DNA of 64,000 bases from Thuidium tamariscinum (GCA_947034885.2 OX344752.2:19344001-19408000), one strand, 5' to 3'. Counted from the first letter of the stretch, positions 35,018-46,560 are shown. Notes: generated from the sequence alone by a model not told the origin. Translations and numbers: made by a program.

Positions 35018-36055
35018 TTTGAAAAATGGAATAATCCTCAAGGTATGACTTTGCTTGAAGTCATGCAAAAATTGATGAATGCGGGTCTATTTGTCTTAAA
35101 GGCTTTTGACTCATCTTTAGTAGAAATGATCATCCAGAGTGAGTTTTGTTCTTACACCGTCATGCCAATTGCTTATTCCATAAACTCCAAATTCTATCAT
35201 GGTTGTCATATCACTACATTAGGGAGGATTCTTTGAGGATTCTTTGAAATCCTTGTATCTTGATTTTTGTCATTGACATGTTGAGCAGTTGAGCTCCAGA
35301 TTTTGAGGGGACAGATTTTAGAAGAAGGAAGCTTGCGAATAACGAGTCCAGTATTGTAAATATTACAAAGGTAACCATCAAGATTACCCAATCTTCCATT
35401 TATTGGTGTAAGTGTTATGTTTTAGACTTTGTCGAATGTTTTCAAGTCTGGAATGATTAGATAAAAAATTACTAATGAGAATATTGTCTTTATTGCATAG
35501 GCTCTATACTTGCCAATAAAGACGGAATGCATCAATGAGAGTTTGAAGACAAGTTCCTACGAAAATACTATCGTGCAAATGCATGTCGTAGAGGTTGTTG
35601 CTAAGCGGGATGCAGACAATCTTCTTGGGTTTCTCTCTGGACCCTTGGTGGCAATGAATTTTCAAGTTCACTTAGTAGGATGGTGGGATCATAAGGGTCA
35701 AGTGAAGTATGTCATATATGTGGTAGGCGCAGGAATGTTTACCTTGTTGTGGAAACTTCGACATAAGTTTCGAAGATTTTCTAAAATTACTATTTACAGA
35801 ATTGCAACTGAAGAGTCACTTTCCCAATTGAATAAACGTCTGCAGAATTTGAAGTCTATGGATTTGACGCGTCCTCACCATTCATCAAACATTCGCTTAC
35901 ATCTGAGGAAGGAATCTATAGAAGGTTCTTGTTCTACCACAATCATTGTGTGTCTTAAGAATCGATGGCCACTGGTCTGTCTATCTCACGATTTGGTAGG
36001 TATGAACTACAAAATTGTTGGAGCACTTGAGTATCGAATACTCTGTCTCATCTAA
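35018..36055 (+). CDS. Downstream exons of the kinase-region gene, unrecognised domain
   Basis: One likely exon starts at 35018 after ATGCAG and reads FEKWNNPQGMTLLEVMQKL to a GTGAGT donor near 35145. A larger exon starts at 35501 after TTGCATAG (ALYLPIKTECINESLK) and stays open to a stop at 36055 (VHLVGWWDHKGQVKYVIYVV, KITIYRIATEESLSQL). I do not recognise a domain. The phase between the kinase exon and 35018 does not fit simply, so a missing exon or mutation is possible. A decayed homologous copy lies at 44496-45501, which supports this being a real gene region. Confidence 0.45.
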
Positions 36056-36289
36056 CTTCCAGGTAATAGTTCTATGACATTAGCCTTGTCTCCAAATACT
36101 TTTTTAATCCTCTAGAATGTTCATAATTTGTGAGGTTGTCCAACTGGTGTGAACCAAAGAAGACAGGTTGTATTTATGAGTTTGCTTCAATGGATTAAAT
36201 GACTACTAGTGGTGGTCTTGATTTGTCTTTATTAGATGTTACATAATGTTAAATTGATGTTGGTTGTGTCGTGCGCGCAGTCTAGCAGA

Positions 36290-39200
36290 AAGCACCTTTA
36301 TCACACCAAAACGTGATAATATGACACGGAATATCGTCCCAGGAGATTCCAGACGTTACTAATAGTTGCGTTTTCCGGTTTCTAGGCTTTTCACCCCCAA
36401 AACCCCCAAGTTATTACTTTCTTCCGGAACACAACCTTGTGTTCGGATTCCAATCCGGATTCGTCTCTCCACTCTTTCCGGATCCGTCACCTCTATCCGG
36501 ATCCGTCTCGGATCCGGATTACACCTTTTTCCAGATCCGTCTCAATCCGGATTCTGGTTCCGTCACTCAATAATCGGTTTTAGATACCCCTGTTTTACCC
36601 TCAGGGGGTCCTCTCTTGATCTTTAGAGGGGTAGGGACTTACCACTCGTAAACCTCACGCTCTCTCCTCTCAAACAAAACACACAAAGACACCCAAATAT
36701 ATCCGATGTTGCATTAGGGGCGGATCTGGATCCTCACAACTTTCCGGATAGCTCTGGGCCAATCCGGTTAGCAGGTCACTCAGGACTACTTCACTTGCCC
36801 TTACTACAACGACAGATCCAAAGACATCGAAGCCCAAAAGGACGTACTTCCCTAGATCGGCGGATCGACTTAGTGGTTGGCAGACCTTCCGGTGGACGGA
36901 AACTTTCCTCCTGGCGGTTGCTTAGCTCCGCACGGATCCACCCCCGTGGTTCCGGAACCTCCTCCACACTCACACCGGATCACCGTTCCGGCGAATTAAA
37001 GGCTCCACGCACAAACGCACAACTCTAAACCCAAGTTCTAAGAAACTGGTCACTCAGTTCAAACCTCAGTTGCCTAAGTATCCGGATTCCTCCTCACCCG
37101 TCCTTGCCTCTCAACGCTCCAACAAACACACCAAGACAGACTCAAACATAAGTCAGAACTAGAATGTCCATCCACCGGCTCAAATTAAAGAAGGGAATGA
37201 AAATACAATGGAATATGCACTAGGAGGGAATGACAGGCCAACTAACTTGCCTGCCCCTTAAAAGTCCAAAACAGAATGAAAGTCAAAGCCTAAAAACAGA
37301 AACGGAATACCAACAAGGCAAAAAGAAAATCCGAAACAACCAATTGGAGCCCAACCGGATTATCCGGAAAGGTCCAGCCAATTATCCCTAAAGTTCCGGA
37401 TCGGGGCCCACATCCAGGAAATCCGTCCAGGAAACTTCCATCCCAAAACCTCAAAATCCTACCTAACTACTCAACCCTATCCTACTTACGCGCCCGCTTC
37501 GATGTCGTGCCCACGGGTGGAACTGAACTCCTCCGCGTTGCCACCTTGGGAGGGGGAGCCTTCTTGGTGGCGGATCGGGTCTACCTCTTCTGAATCAGAA
37601 CCGGTGGCGTTCCGCTATCTTCCGTCGAAGTCTCCTCCGAATCCGCCTCGAAGCTTTCCGAATGCTCCACTCCCTGGAATCCGCCCTGCTCCCTAACTTC
37701 ATCACGGATGGTGAGGGGCGGATTGTCTTCCCTGTCCGAGTCATCCAAGATGACTGTCTTGTTGCGCAGATCCTTGCCCGGAACTCTGTTTGGCTCGTTC
37801 ATGTGGGCGAACTTCTCCGGATTCTCCTTGGCCGGATTCGCTAGGGCCTTCATCCGGATCTCCAGGTCAAGCCGTGGTGATGCCCTCTTCTCTTGTGGTC
37901 CCGTAGGTGTGTTGGACGATCCGGCCGCATTCGGATCCGATCCGAGCTTGCCGAGGTTCTTCACGATCGGCGTGTTTTCGAGTAGCTTCCGATCCATCGA
38001 CATCCGTCCTTACGCTCCAGGGCTGAAGTCCGTATAAACTTGTTGGTTGAGCAAGCTCGACAGTCCTTCCCCCAACTCCGGATTGAGAGCCCTAATTAAG
38101 TCCCTCATCTCCTTCAGTACCCCTTCCATCTTGGCCTAGTAATCCACCAAGATGGTGATGACTTTCGATCCGGTGACGTGCCCTTCCGTCATCAGCCGGG
38201 CGGAAAACAGTTTCGCCCTCATCACTGTGTCCGCCAGTTGGGCCACCAACTCTTGCAGGTTCTGAACCAAGGAGGTGGCCTCGACGATCTTTCCGTTGGC
38301 GACACTAAGATCACCCTCCAAGTAATTCACTGTGCTCTGGAGCCCATTCCGCTCCTCTTTTGCCTTCCGCCGTCCCTCCTCAGCTACCCGGGCCAGATCT
38401 TCCGCCTGTTGGGTCCGATCCGTCTGGTTCCGGGCTTCGTCCTCCCACTTCCGGATCTCCTCGTCCTTCTTCCGTAACACCTCTTGAGTCAGAAGACGGT
38501 CGAGGATTTCCGGAATATCTTCAATCTTCACCGTGCCCAGCTTCGTGACGATCTGCTCGAGTATCGCCTCATACTGGTTGTTGTCCGCGTGTGCCATCAT
38601 GGCGTGACGGATGATGGTGTCGAAGTGGTTCCGCTTCTTCTTCCCCAAGGTCGATCCGGGTGGATCCGGGTCTGGATGTCCCCTCTTATCCGGCGTCGTG
38701 GACTTCTTCCGTTCCGGCTTCCGTTCCAGCTGGCTGGCTGACTTCTGCTCTTCCGGGTCCTCGTCCATCCGCTCGTCCTCTGGGTCCTCCGGCTCCTTTT
38801 CCAACTCATCCGTCAAGCTGTACTTGAGGATCTAAATTCCCGTCTCATAGCGGAGGAGTTCCGGGCCACTCAGTACATCATTGTGGTGGTACAGGTGGAA
38901 GAGATAGGCGCTGATGGTACTGGTCTTCTCTCGTCCCACATGCTCGGCTAGCTGATTAACTACCCACTGGAGGACTAGGCTCCAGTTGACTATCCACTTC
39001 TCAAAACACCCGAAGATGGTGTTTGCTACCGTCACCGTGACACAAGTAGGCTTTTCCGGATAGAGGATGGGAATCAGGAATTCCAACATCCGTCTATGCC
39101 GGTCGTTCGTGCAATCCGGAACTGAGTATCCGTCCTTAGGGTGGGGCGGATTCCGGAACTTGTTGATACCAAACTTGTCCGTCCGGGGAGCCAGACCTAA

Positions 39201-40075
39201 TCCGGTTTTATCAAAACCGTATACATCCGCCTAGATATCCGGCGACCAAGCACTCGGTCTACCCCTCACTATGAGTTGGTACTGATTCGGAACTCCCGAG
39301 AGGATTTCCTGCACCATCTCATCACTCTTTACACTCCACGGGCGCTTGATCAACCCGTGACATCCTAGGAAGACTAAGTCATCCTCTAACTCCTCCCGAT
39401 GCTGCGGATCGGAAGGGATGACTGGCGAAATCGCCTTGGCAGTCACTACCGTCCGTTTCGGATTGGAGGAACTCGCCATCTCTCCGCCCGAGTCGGAACT
39501 TGTCGGTGCGGTCGGCACTGACCCAGAACTAAACCCGGAACCGATCTCTACTGCTCACCACTCTTTCTCTCTCTATACGCGCTCCAAAACCTGCACACAA
39601 GCCGTACCTCGATTTGCCAAATTGAAAAGGAAAAATGAAGTGGAGAGGAGGGGTTTATATACCAGTCGGTACCCTGCATTCCCAGTTCCCCTCGGAACGG
39701 CGCGACGTTCCCTGGCCGTTATGCTAGTTTCCGTAGGTCGGCGGCGTAGACTCGCAAGTGCCGACCATCCGGAACTAGCTCGGATCCGTCTTTAGGTATA
39801 CCGGATCCGTCTTTGACAATATCGGATCCGTCTTTGCAAGTTCCGTCTTCCGGAAAGTTCCGTTCCAGATACTGAGGAATCCGGATCCGGAAACTTATGC
39901 CCATAGTCCGGAAATTCTCCTTGGTCAATCTGGTTCAGACGGATCCCAAGGGAAGAAGACCCTAATTGCCTTCTTTTCCCCATATCTAACCCTAAAATTT
40001 TGAAAAATTGAGCTACTCTATATACTATCTTCCTATTTTACTTACATGATATTTCCGGACTGTGACAGGTTGCAA
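36290..40075 (-). mobile_element. Unclassified inserted element rich in TCCGGA / GGATCCG motifs
   Basis: This block differs sharply from its AT-rich surroundings: TCCGGA and GGATCCGTC recur from about 36440 to 40065 and are nearly absent outside. Likely ends are ATCACACC near 36300 and GGACTGTGACA near 40069, which recall TGTCACA/TGTGACA LTR termini, but I found no long direct repeat and no clear target duplication. It carries one multi-part ORF on the minus strand (37503-39479). It lies between exons of the kinase-region gene, so it is probably an intronic insertion. Confidence 0.55.
37503..39479 (-). pseudogene. ORF of the 36-40 kb element: helical/coiled-coil retroelement-type protein, broken
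   Basis: The ATG at 39479 (MASSSNPKRTVV) opens a frame that can be followed to about 37503 through in-frame stops: TAG at 39231, 38832, 38136 and 37581, and TAA near 38015. The N-terminal part has HGLIKRPWSVKSDEMVQEIL and FGCFEKWIVNWSLVLQWVV, a predicted helical domain like those of plant retroelement ORFs. A charged linker (ELEKEPEDPEDERMDEDPEE) follows, then a coiled coil (about 38480-38200) and a disordered C-terminus. No protease, reverse transcriptase or transposase motif is seen, so the element was probably non-autonomous. Confidence 0.5.
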
Positions 40076-40126
40076 GTTGATTTTAATTAGACGTTATCAG
40101 TAAGAGTGTGTTTAATATACGTACAG

Positions 40127-40635
40127 ATGGGAAAAGCCACCAAGAGCCAAGATATCGATGTTAGAACTCTTGGTGAAGATGAATCGGAGAACATGATCCA
40201 TCGAATTTTGGATATTGCTAGTAAACATGGTTGCCTTGAAGTAAGATTTGATTCTCATCCTTTTGATAATTCCTTGTGATTTTTGTTGAAGGACTCATGG
40301 CTTTAGCCCCTGCACTTCATGTAGCATGTTGGCTTTGTTGACCATTTGCACTTGAGTTACTCACAATTTTGAATTTTTTTGTTGATTCTTGTGTAACAAT
40401 GTTTTGAAAATAGGGTAACGAGGAGCTAATCATATCTGGACACAGTGAAGAGTTGTATGATAATTTGATGGAAAGCCTTTACATGAATGATCTCATTGTT
40501 ACTGGTGGACAAGTTTGTCATGATGGTAAGGATTATGGCGCCGAACTTTTTTTTCCTCCTGAAGATTTTCAGTTCTTTGTTGACCACAAAAAATCCTTTA
40601 GCGAGAGTTATTACAACTCCATGTTGCCTTATTAG
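40127..40635 (+). CDS. Two-exon short gene or 3' exons of the kinase-region gene
   Basis: Exon 1 runs 40127-40240 after acceptor GTACAG (MGKATKSQDIDVRTLGEDE...KHGCLE). Exon 2 runs 40414-40635 after AAAATAG (GNEELIISGHSEELYDNLME...NSMLPY, stop). The junction is in phase and gives 111 residues. I do not recognise the family. The strand and spacing allow it to be the last exons of the gene starting at 33106, with the 36-40 kb element lying in the intron; it could also be independent. Confidence 0.5.
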
Positions 40636-42502
40636 GTCTTAGGTTTGCACACCTCAAGTCATCATTAATTAGAATGGAGCCCAATTATTATTATGAGGCA
40701 TAAATTATTTTTATTGGATCTTAATGGCAAATGAAAGAAGATTCCACTGAACTAAAGCATGCATTGTATGCATTATTTGGACCCTTGATGAATGAGTTCA
40801 AAGTACCATCTCTAGGTGTACCAAATGTCAACACCACTTAGTTCTCATGAACCTTCTTGTTGTGTCTATGTACATCTTGTGTAATCAATATGTGAATTTT
40901 AGTGAGACTTTTTGGTCCAAATGTAAGTGTTATATTTTGAGTAGTATTAATAATGGGTGTACATGCCTTATTTGTATGAAGACAATTTTTTTCTCTAATT
41001 TATCATCCCTTGCCCAAAGTGTTGAGTATTATGAATTTCTTAGCTTCAATCTCTAGAAATAAGAAGAGTACTTTGAGCTTTGGTTGAAGCCCAATAGGGC
41101 ATTAACATTGGTTATTTCATAGAGTAAGGACTAACATGTATATATTTGATAACATGGAGTTCTTTTTTTTCTATGTGAAACAAGGCTAATACTTATGAGA
41201 ATGATACTTGAACATGTTGATTGCATTTTCTTATCCAATGGCATATTTGTTAATCTTAATCTTTAATTAAGATGTCATGTACAAGAATGGTCTTTGTTAG
41301 AATGATGGTTTTGAGATGAATCTACATATCTCACTTGGTTGTAGATGTAGCTTGTTTTTTTGCAATGCCTCATCTCTTCTAGTCTAAAACCAATCAATCA
41401 TTGACAACAATTTTTGGATGTCATCTTAGAATCCTCTTTAATTACTATTCCATAAGTTTAGAATACATTTGGCACCTCTTTGTCAGATAGTTCTTTCTTT
41501 CTAGAAAATGATGTTCAATAGTTGCTAAGTATAGAGTTTTATGGCCAATATATTTTCTCTAGTATTAGTATATATATAAACATATTTATTTATTTTGCAA
41601 TTATAATTATCTAAAAATTTCATCATCTATTTTTTAAATTATTTTTCACCAAACTTGTCCTTAAACTATGATATAGTAGGAGTATTGTTTTCAATTTGAA
41701 CCTTTCCAAAGTTAGTTTTCTATAAGTTTGTTAACTTGTAAAGTGCATTTCTACTAAAAGCTTTGATACAGTAGAGTCTTTTGAACTTTTCCTTCTAAAC
41801 ATATTTTAGTCCTTTAGATATTAAAGTACAAAGATATAATAAAAAAATTGCAAATTTGAATTGGAGGGAAACATATCAATAGACTATATTTTATGTTCCC
41901 ATAGTTTTGCTTCATAGAATGCCCCTCTATAGAAAGCTTTTAAATAGGAGTTTCAAAATTCCATTCTATGTAAATGTAAAAAAAGCACCACAAGAACCTA
42001 AGAAAATAAAAAAGAATGATATTGCACATTTTGAAGGTCATTGCGTGGTGTTTGCAAGTGCAAGGAAGGTAAGTAGGAAACATCCTAACCCATCTTTGTA
42101 CCTATTCATGAACAATAGATTTCCAGTGAAGTGTCTCTAGACATCCATTAAAGTATCCCTAAAAAATGTCATTAATTTGTCTCCATCTTTGACTACAATA
42201 GTTTTATTGCTAATTTTTTGAGATTTTGGTTTCAAATCTACTTATAAGATGGCTTCAATAGTTTGGAGAGCTTTGAAAATTGATAGAAATAACATGTATG
42301 CCAGATTTGAAAAATCTAACTTTCAAATGCTAATACTATTTTTAAAATATTTTTAGAAAGAGGTACTTCCAACTATATTGGATTACTCATTTGATTGGTT
42401 TTACATGTTTCTCCCTTACATTGACTTAATTCATTAGACCTCAATTTTGGTACTCCAAGGAGTTTAATTCTGTCTTTTTTTTCAACACTCCGGCTCCACT
42501 TG
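40636..42502. other. AT-rich intergenic segment
   Basis: No gene, RNA or clear transposon terminus is supported. An open frame at 41907-42140 has no recognisable motif. Confidence 0.5.
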
Positions 42503-42705
42503 CACTACAAGAGAAAGGGGTATTTTAAGTAGTGTCCTAGACATCATGTCTTTTAAGTAATGTCTTTTAAGTAAGGTTTTAAGTAAAATTTTACTAAAAA
42601 GACAGTCTTTTCAGTAAAATTTTACTTAAAACATTACTTAAAAGACATTACTTAAAAGACGTGATGTCTAGGACACTACTTAAAACACCCCTTTCTCTTG
42701 TAGTG
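42503..42705. mobile_element. CACTA-type MITE, 203-bp near-perfect palindrome
   Basis: Ends CACTACAAGAGAAAGGGG and its inverted match CCCCTTTCTCTTGTAGTG. The TTG triplet flanks both sides (42500-42502, 42706-42708), a 3-bp duplication as CACTA elements make. The arms consist of TTTTAAGTA-type repeats and pair along nearly the whole length. Confidence 0.93.
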
Positions 42706-42708
42706 TTG

Positions 42709-43422
42709 TCCCACATTGCTACCACTTTATGATTAACTCTGATAAATCACATGCTTTATTGCATTTTTTTTGGTCATATCCTCACACGCCAATGAAACCA
42801 ACACTCAAGGCTAAAACCATACCATCCAAACTTCCAAATGACTTCACTTTTACACAATATTTTTGAAGGTTGAACTATGAAACTGCATATTTTGACATCT
42901 TCATAGTCACAAAACAAGCACATGCAAATAATCTTACACAACCGGTAAATATTGATTACAACAATGTACCGGTCACCTAAACATATGATGTAATTTCGAT
43001 TTTAGGTCACTTGTTAGCAAGACTCTGAACCGTGATAATTTTGCATACAGTATCCAAGTGGATGTATTTGTGAATGCATTAGAAGCCTCACTTTGATTCA
43101 AAGCTAACAGGAATATATAAGGATTTGAACATTGTGAAAAGAAATACTACACTCAACATTGTTAAAATAAAGATGTAGTTATAGCCTTATAGCCTGAGTA
43201 CATAGTTTAAGGATGCTCTAAAATGGTCCTTGTTTAAAAGGTGTAATCCCTAGATGATCTAACACAAGAATTGATATTGAAATTTTTACGGTATAGCAAT
43301 TGCAAATTTAGGGTAGGAATTAATTGAGAACGCTATTGACTTTCAAGTTTGATATATCATAACTATTTGAACAAGCATCAGTTTACTTGTGCACAATGTT
43401 CTGTATTCTATCTTCCACTCAA
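42709..43422. other. AT-rich spacer
   Basis: I see no gene or recognisable element in this stretch. Confidence 0.45.
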
Positions 43423-43700
43423 ATAAGGTGGATACACCTAAAAGTGCCACTTTTTGGTATTGTGCCTAGTAACTATTACTAGTCTGATCAAATTTTCATA
43501 TAGTCTTCTTGGCAAGTGAAAGCACATTCCAATGCACCAAAAAATGCAGTATTTGGATACAATATGCAAAAGTTATTAAGGTTCAAAGTTTGTCTCTAAA
43601 AGCGCTCCAGCCAAATAGGTACATAGTGGAATTCAGAAATGTACAGCAACTATAGATGGCACTTTTAGGTGAGGTGCAATTTTAGGTGTACCCACCTTAT
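43423..43700. mobile_element. MITE family with ATAAGGTGGGTACACC-type ends, copy 1
   Basis: The ends ATAAGGTGGATACACC and GGTGTACCCACCTTAT are inverted repeats. The interior includes TTCCAATGCACCAAAAAATG and TTTGGATAC. Related copies lie at 44040-44308 and, more diverged, at 62961-63328. Confidence 0.85.
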
Positions 43701-43829
43701 GTTGGGCTCAAAAATTAGGAAAATTAATTTTCGAGCATCCTCGTTGGCTTTGATTCACGCAAATGTTTGGTATTGTAAATGGAACACCTAAATCCCAAGC
43801 CCTAAGAGGCTAAGAGATTAGGAACTTAC

Positions 43830-44037
43830 CAACAACTGAAAGATAGCAGGTGGTGAGTGAGAGGAGTTTAACACGCCGCAGAGTGTCTGCCATAACCCCC
43901 TCATAGATCACAAGTGCAGCTTTCTCGATGGGCTTCTCCTCTTCAGCCTGAGCTGGTCGATTCAAGCCCTTGGAATTGGGTGAGATTTGCATAGCCCATC
44001 GTCGTTGGCCCCAAGCGTTGGACAAATGACTGGAGAG
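43830..44037 (-). pseudogene. Isolated exon, TMEM70-family-like
   Basis: On the minus strand an open exon reads SSHLSNAWGQRRWAMQISP, then EEKPIEKAALVIYEGVMADTLRRVKLLS followed by LTTCYLSVV, ending at a strong donor (GTAAGT) at 43829. The IYEG...RVK.LSL pattern resembles the TMEM70/TMEM186/TMEM223 family of mitochondrial inner-membrane assembly proteins, and the basic N-terminal part could be a presequence. I found no further exons, and the exon sits between two copies of one MITE, so it is probably a gene fragment. Confidence 0.4.
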
Positions 44038-44039
44038 AT

Positions 44040-44308
44040 ATAAGGTGGGTACACCCAAAAGCGCACTTATTCTTACTGTGCCTGTTATCATGCTGTTCAT
44101 GTTTTTATACAGCCTTGTAGGCGAGTGAAAGCATGTTCCAATGCACCAAAAAATAAAAGATTTGGATACTGTCTGCAAAAGTTATTAACGGTCAAAGTCT
44201 ATTTATGAAAGCGCCATCTACAGTCTGGGTACATGACTGATTTTGGAAATGTATGCACATTGTAGATGGCGCTTTAAAGTCAGGTGCCATTTTTGGTGTA
44301 CCTACCAT
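44040..44308. mobile_element. MITE family with ATAAGGTGGGTACACC-type ends, copy 2
   Basis: Starts ATAAGGTGGGTACACCC and ends GGTGTACCTACCAT. It shares the interior TTCCAATGCACCAAAAAAT and TTTGGATAC with copy 1, in the same orientation. Confidence 0.85.
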
Positions 44309-44495
44309 ACCGTAGCTATGCTGTATGCTTGCCTCCAATCTCATATACACAAATTAAACATTTTGAATCAAATCAAATAAGTCAGCTTGCTACAGAAGAT
44401 ATGAATAATCAGTGCCGCTTATGGATGTATGGCTTCTCAATCATAACTCTAATAGACCGGATTTTTTTATTTTTGTCTTCATATTGATGTAGGTT

Positions 44496-45501
44496 GAAAA
44501 ATGGAACAATCCTTAAGCTTTGACTTTGCTTGAAGTCATGCAAAGATTGATGGATATGGGTCTATCAGTATTGAAGGCTTCTTCGGACTCATCTTCAACA
44601 AAAATGATTACCGGTATGCAATGTGAGTTTTGTTTTTACACCATCATACCCAATTGCTAATTTCACAAACTCCAATTCTATTGTAGTTGCCTTATCATTG
44701 CATTAGGGAGGATTCTTTGAGGACTCTTTGAAATCTTTGTATCTTGACTTTTGTCATTGATATGTTGAGCTACAGATCATTAGGAAAAATTTGAACCCTA
44801 AAACGGGTTGTTTTGTAGCGCAGCGTGGTGCTAATATAAAAAATATTTTTCAAAAAATAAAATAAAAAACAACACTAATTTTTTTTTTAAATTGCTATAT
44901 CCGATGTGGTTGCACTAATGCCCCATCATTTTCAAAAAATTTAATTTAAAAAAGAAATTAATTTTTTTTCCAAAAAATAATTTTTTTCCCTAATTGCACC
45001 ACTGCGGCAGCACATTCACAGGCTTCTTTCGAAGTCCAAATTTTTCCTAATGTTTGAGGTGATAGATTTAGGGGGAAGGAAGCTTGTAAATGACAAGTTT
45101 AATATTACAAATACCATAGAGGTCAGTATCAAAATTGTACAACCTTCCGTTTATAGTTGGCATTGTTGGATATTAGACTTTGTAGAATGTTCATGAATTT
45201 GGAGCAATCAAATAAAAGATTACTAATGAGAATGTTGTCTTTATTGTAGAGGCTCTATGCTTTCTTACAAAGACAAAATGCATCCATGAGAATCTAAAGA
45301 CATCTATTGACTTAATAAAATACTACTTTGCAAATGCATGTCATAGCAGTTGTTGCAGAGTAGAGCACAGACCTTCTCCTTAGGGTTCTTTCTAGACTCT
45401 TGGTGGCAACAAATTTTTGAGTTCACTTATAAGGGTTGATTGGAGTGTGTCATATACGTGGAAGGCACAAGAATGAACACTTTGTTGTGGAAACTTTGAC
45501 A
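44496..45501 (+). pseudogene. Decayed paralogue of the 35-kb exon region
   Basis: The segment follows 35018-35765 step by step: GTTGAAAAATGGAACAATCC against TTTGAAAAATGGAATAATCC, then TTAGGGAGGATTCTTTGAGG, GGAAGGAAGCTTG, and GGCTCTATGCTTTC against GGCTCTATACTTGC. Many stops and indels show it is not functional. A 275-bp MITE (44778-45052) and a second MITE (from 45502) interrupt it. Copy A at 35 kb lacks both, so it serves as an empty site. Confidence 0.85.
44778..45052. mobile_element. 275-bp MITE with CATTAGGAAAAATTTG inverted ends, no visible duplication
   Basis: The ends CATTAGGAAAAATTTGAAC and GTCCAAATTTTTCCTAATG are inverted repeats of about 19 bp. The empty site at 35 kb (CCAGATTTTGAGG) shows no target duplication at the junctions (ACAGAT | TTTGAGG). 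Confidence 0.8.
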
Positions 45502-45769
45502 ATGGTCAATTTCGTTAAAATGGCGATAGTCCATTAAAATGACATGACATTCCATTAAAATGGCATGATATTCTGTTAAAATGGCACAACATTTCGTTAA
45601 AATGGCACATTTTTTTCTTCTACCACTATGCCTCTATGTCAGAATGGTACACAAAAATGTCAAAATGACATTTGAAATTTGTCAAAGTGGCACATGGAAT
45701 ATTGCAAAATGGCACTAGAATATGGCAAAATGGCACTCGGAATACCGCCATTTTAACGAAATTGACCAT
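45502..45769. mobile_element. 268-bp MITE with 24-bp inverted ends, copy 1
   Basis: The ends ATGGTCAATTTCGTTAAAAT and ATTTTAACGAAATTGACCAT are inverted and perfect. The interior consists of ~20-bp units of the type TTAAAATGGCATGATATTC. The 4-bp duplication GACA (45498-45501, 45770-45773) is confirmed by the empty paralogous site near 35762 (TTCGACATAAG). Confidence 0.93.
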
Positions 45770-46271
45770 GACATGATAATAGGAAATATCTTCCAATATC
45801 TACTGGATTCTTGAGGTGCATAAGGCACTATTTAATTGCATAGGCAACAATAATGATCACTTGAGTTGTGGCTTTTAATGAAGCAGAAGAGTGTAGAAAT
45901 TGATTTAGAAGATGTTGTGAATGTTCAACAAAGTCCGCTTATGCATCAATGGAGTGTCAAAATCCAAGCAAGTTTGTTTTGCAGTGAAATTCTATTTCAT
46001 TTGGTTTAAATTTTTTTTTTTTTTAAAACAAGGAACATACATGTATGTTGCTCATTTGGTCAAAATTTGACAAGTTAGTACATTCTAATGCTACGTTTAT
46101 TGTCATCTAAATCTTCTCAAATAAAATTCCATTCAAGAATGTAATACTAAGTCACATACAACACATAATTGTTGTCCCCGTTGACTATTTGACTAAGTTG
46201 AAACCACTCACTTCTGGACAATGACATTTTTTAGGTTCAAAAAACCTTATCCATTTGACAATGACATTTTC

Positions 46272-46560
46272 ATGGTCAATTTCGTTAAAATGGCGATAGT
46301 CCATTAAAATGACATGACATTCCATTAAAATGGCATGATATTCTGTTAAAATGGCACAACATTTCGTTAAAATGGCACATTTTTTTCTTCTACCACTATG
46401 CCTCTATGTCAGAATGGTACACAAAAATGTCAAAATGACATTTGAAATTTGTCAAAGTGGCACATGGAATATTGCAAAATGGCACTAGAATATGGCAAAA
46501 TGGCACTGGAATTTGGAAAAATGGCACTCGGAATACCGCCATTTTAACGAAATTGACCAT
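46272..46560. mobile_element. 289-bp MITE, copy 2 of the 45502 family
   Basis: Almost identical to 45502-45769, but with one extra ~21-bp unit (ATTTGGAAAAATGGCACT). It is flanked by TTTC at 46268-46271 and 46561-46564, again a 4-bp duplication. Confidence 0.93.

Noticed and set aside
41907-42140. ORF of 77 codons with a Lys/Pro-rich stretch
   Set aside because: Short, in AT-rich intergenic DNA, no motif and no splice or promoter context.
44778-45052. Helitron interpretation (TC start, CTAA end, no duplication)
   Set aside because: It has 19-bp terminal inverted repeats, which Helitrons lack, and only a weak 4-bp hairpin near the end.
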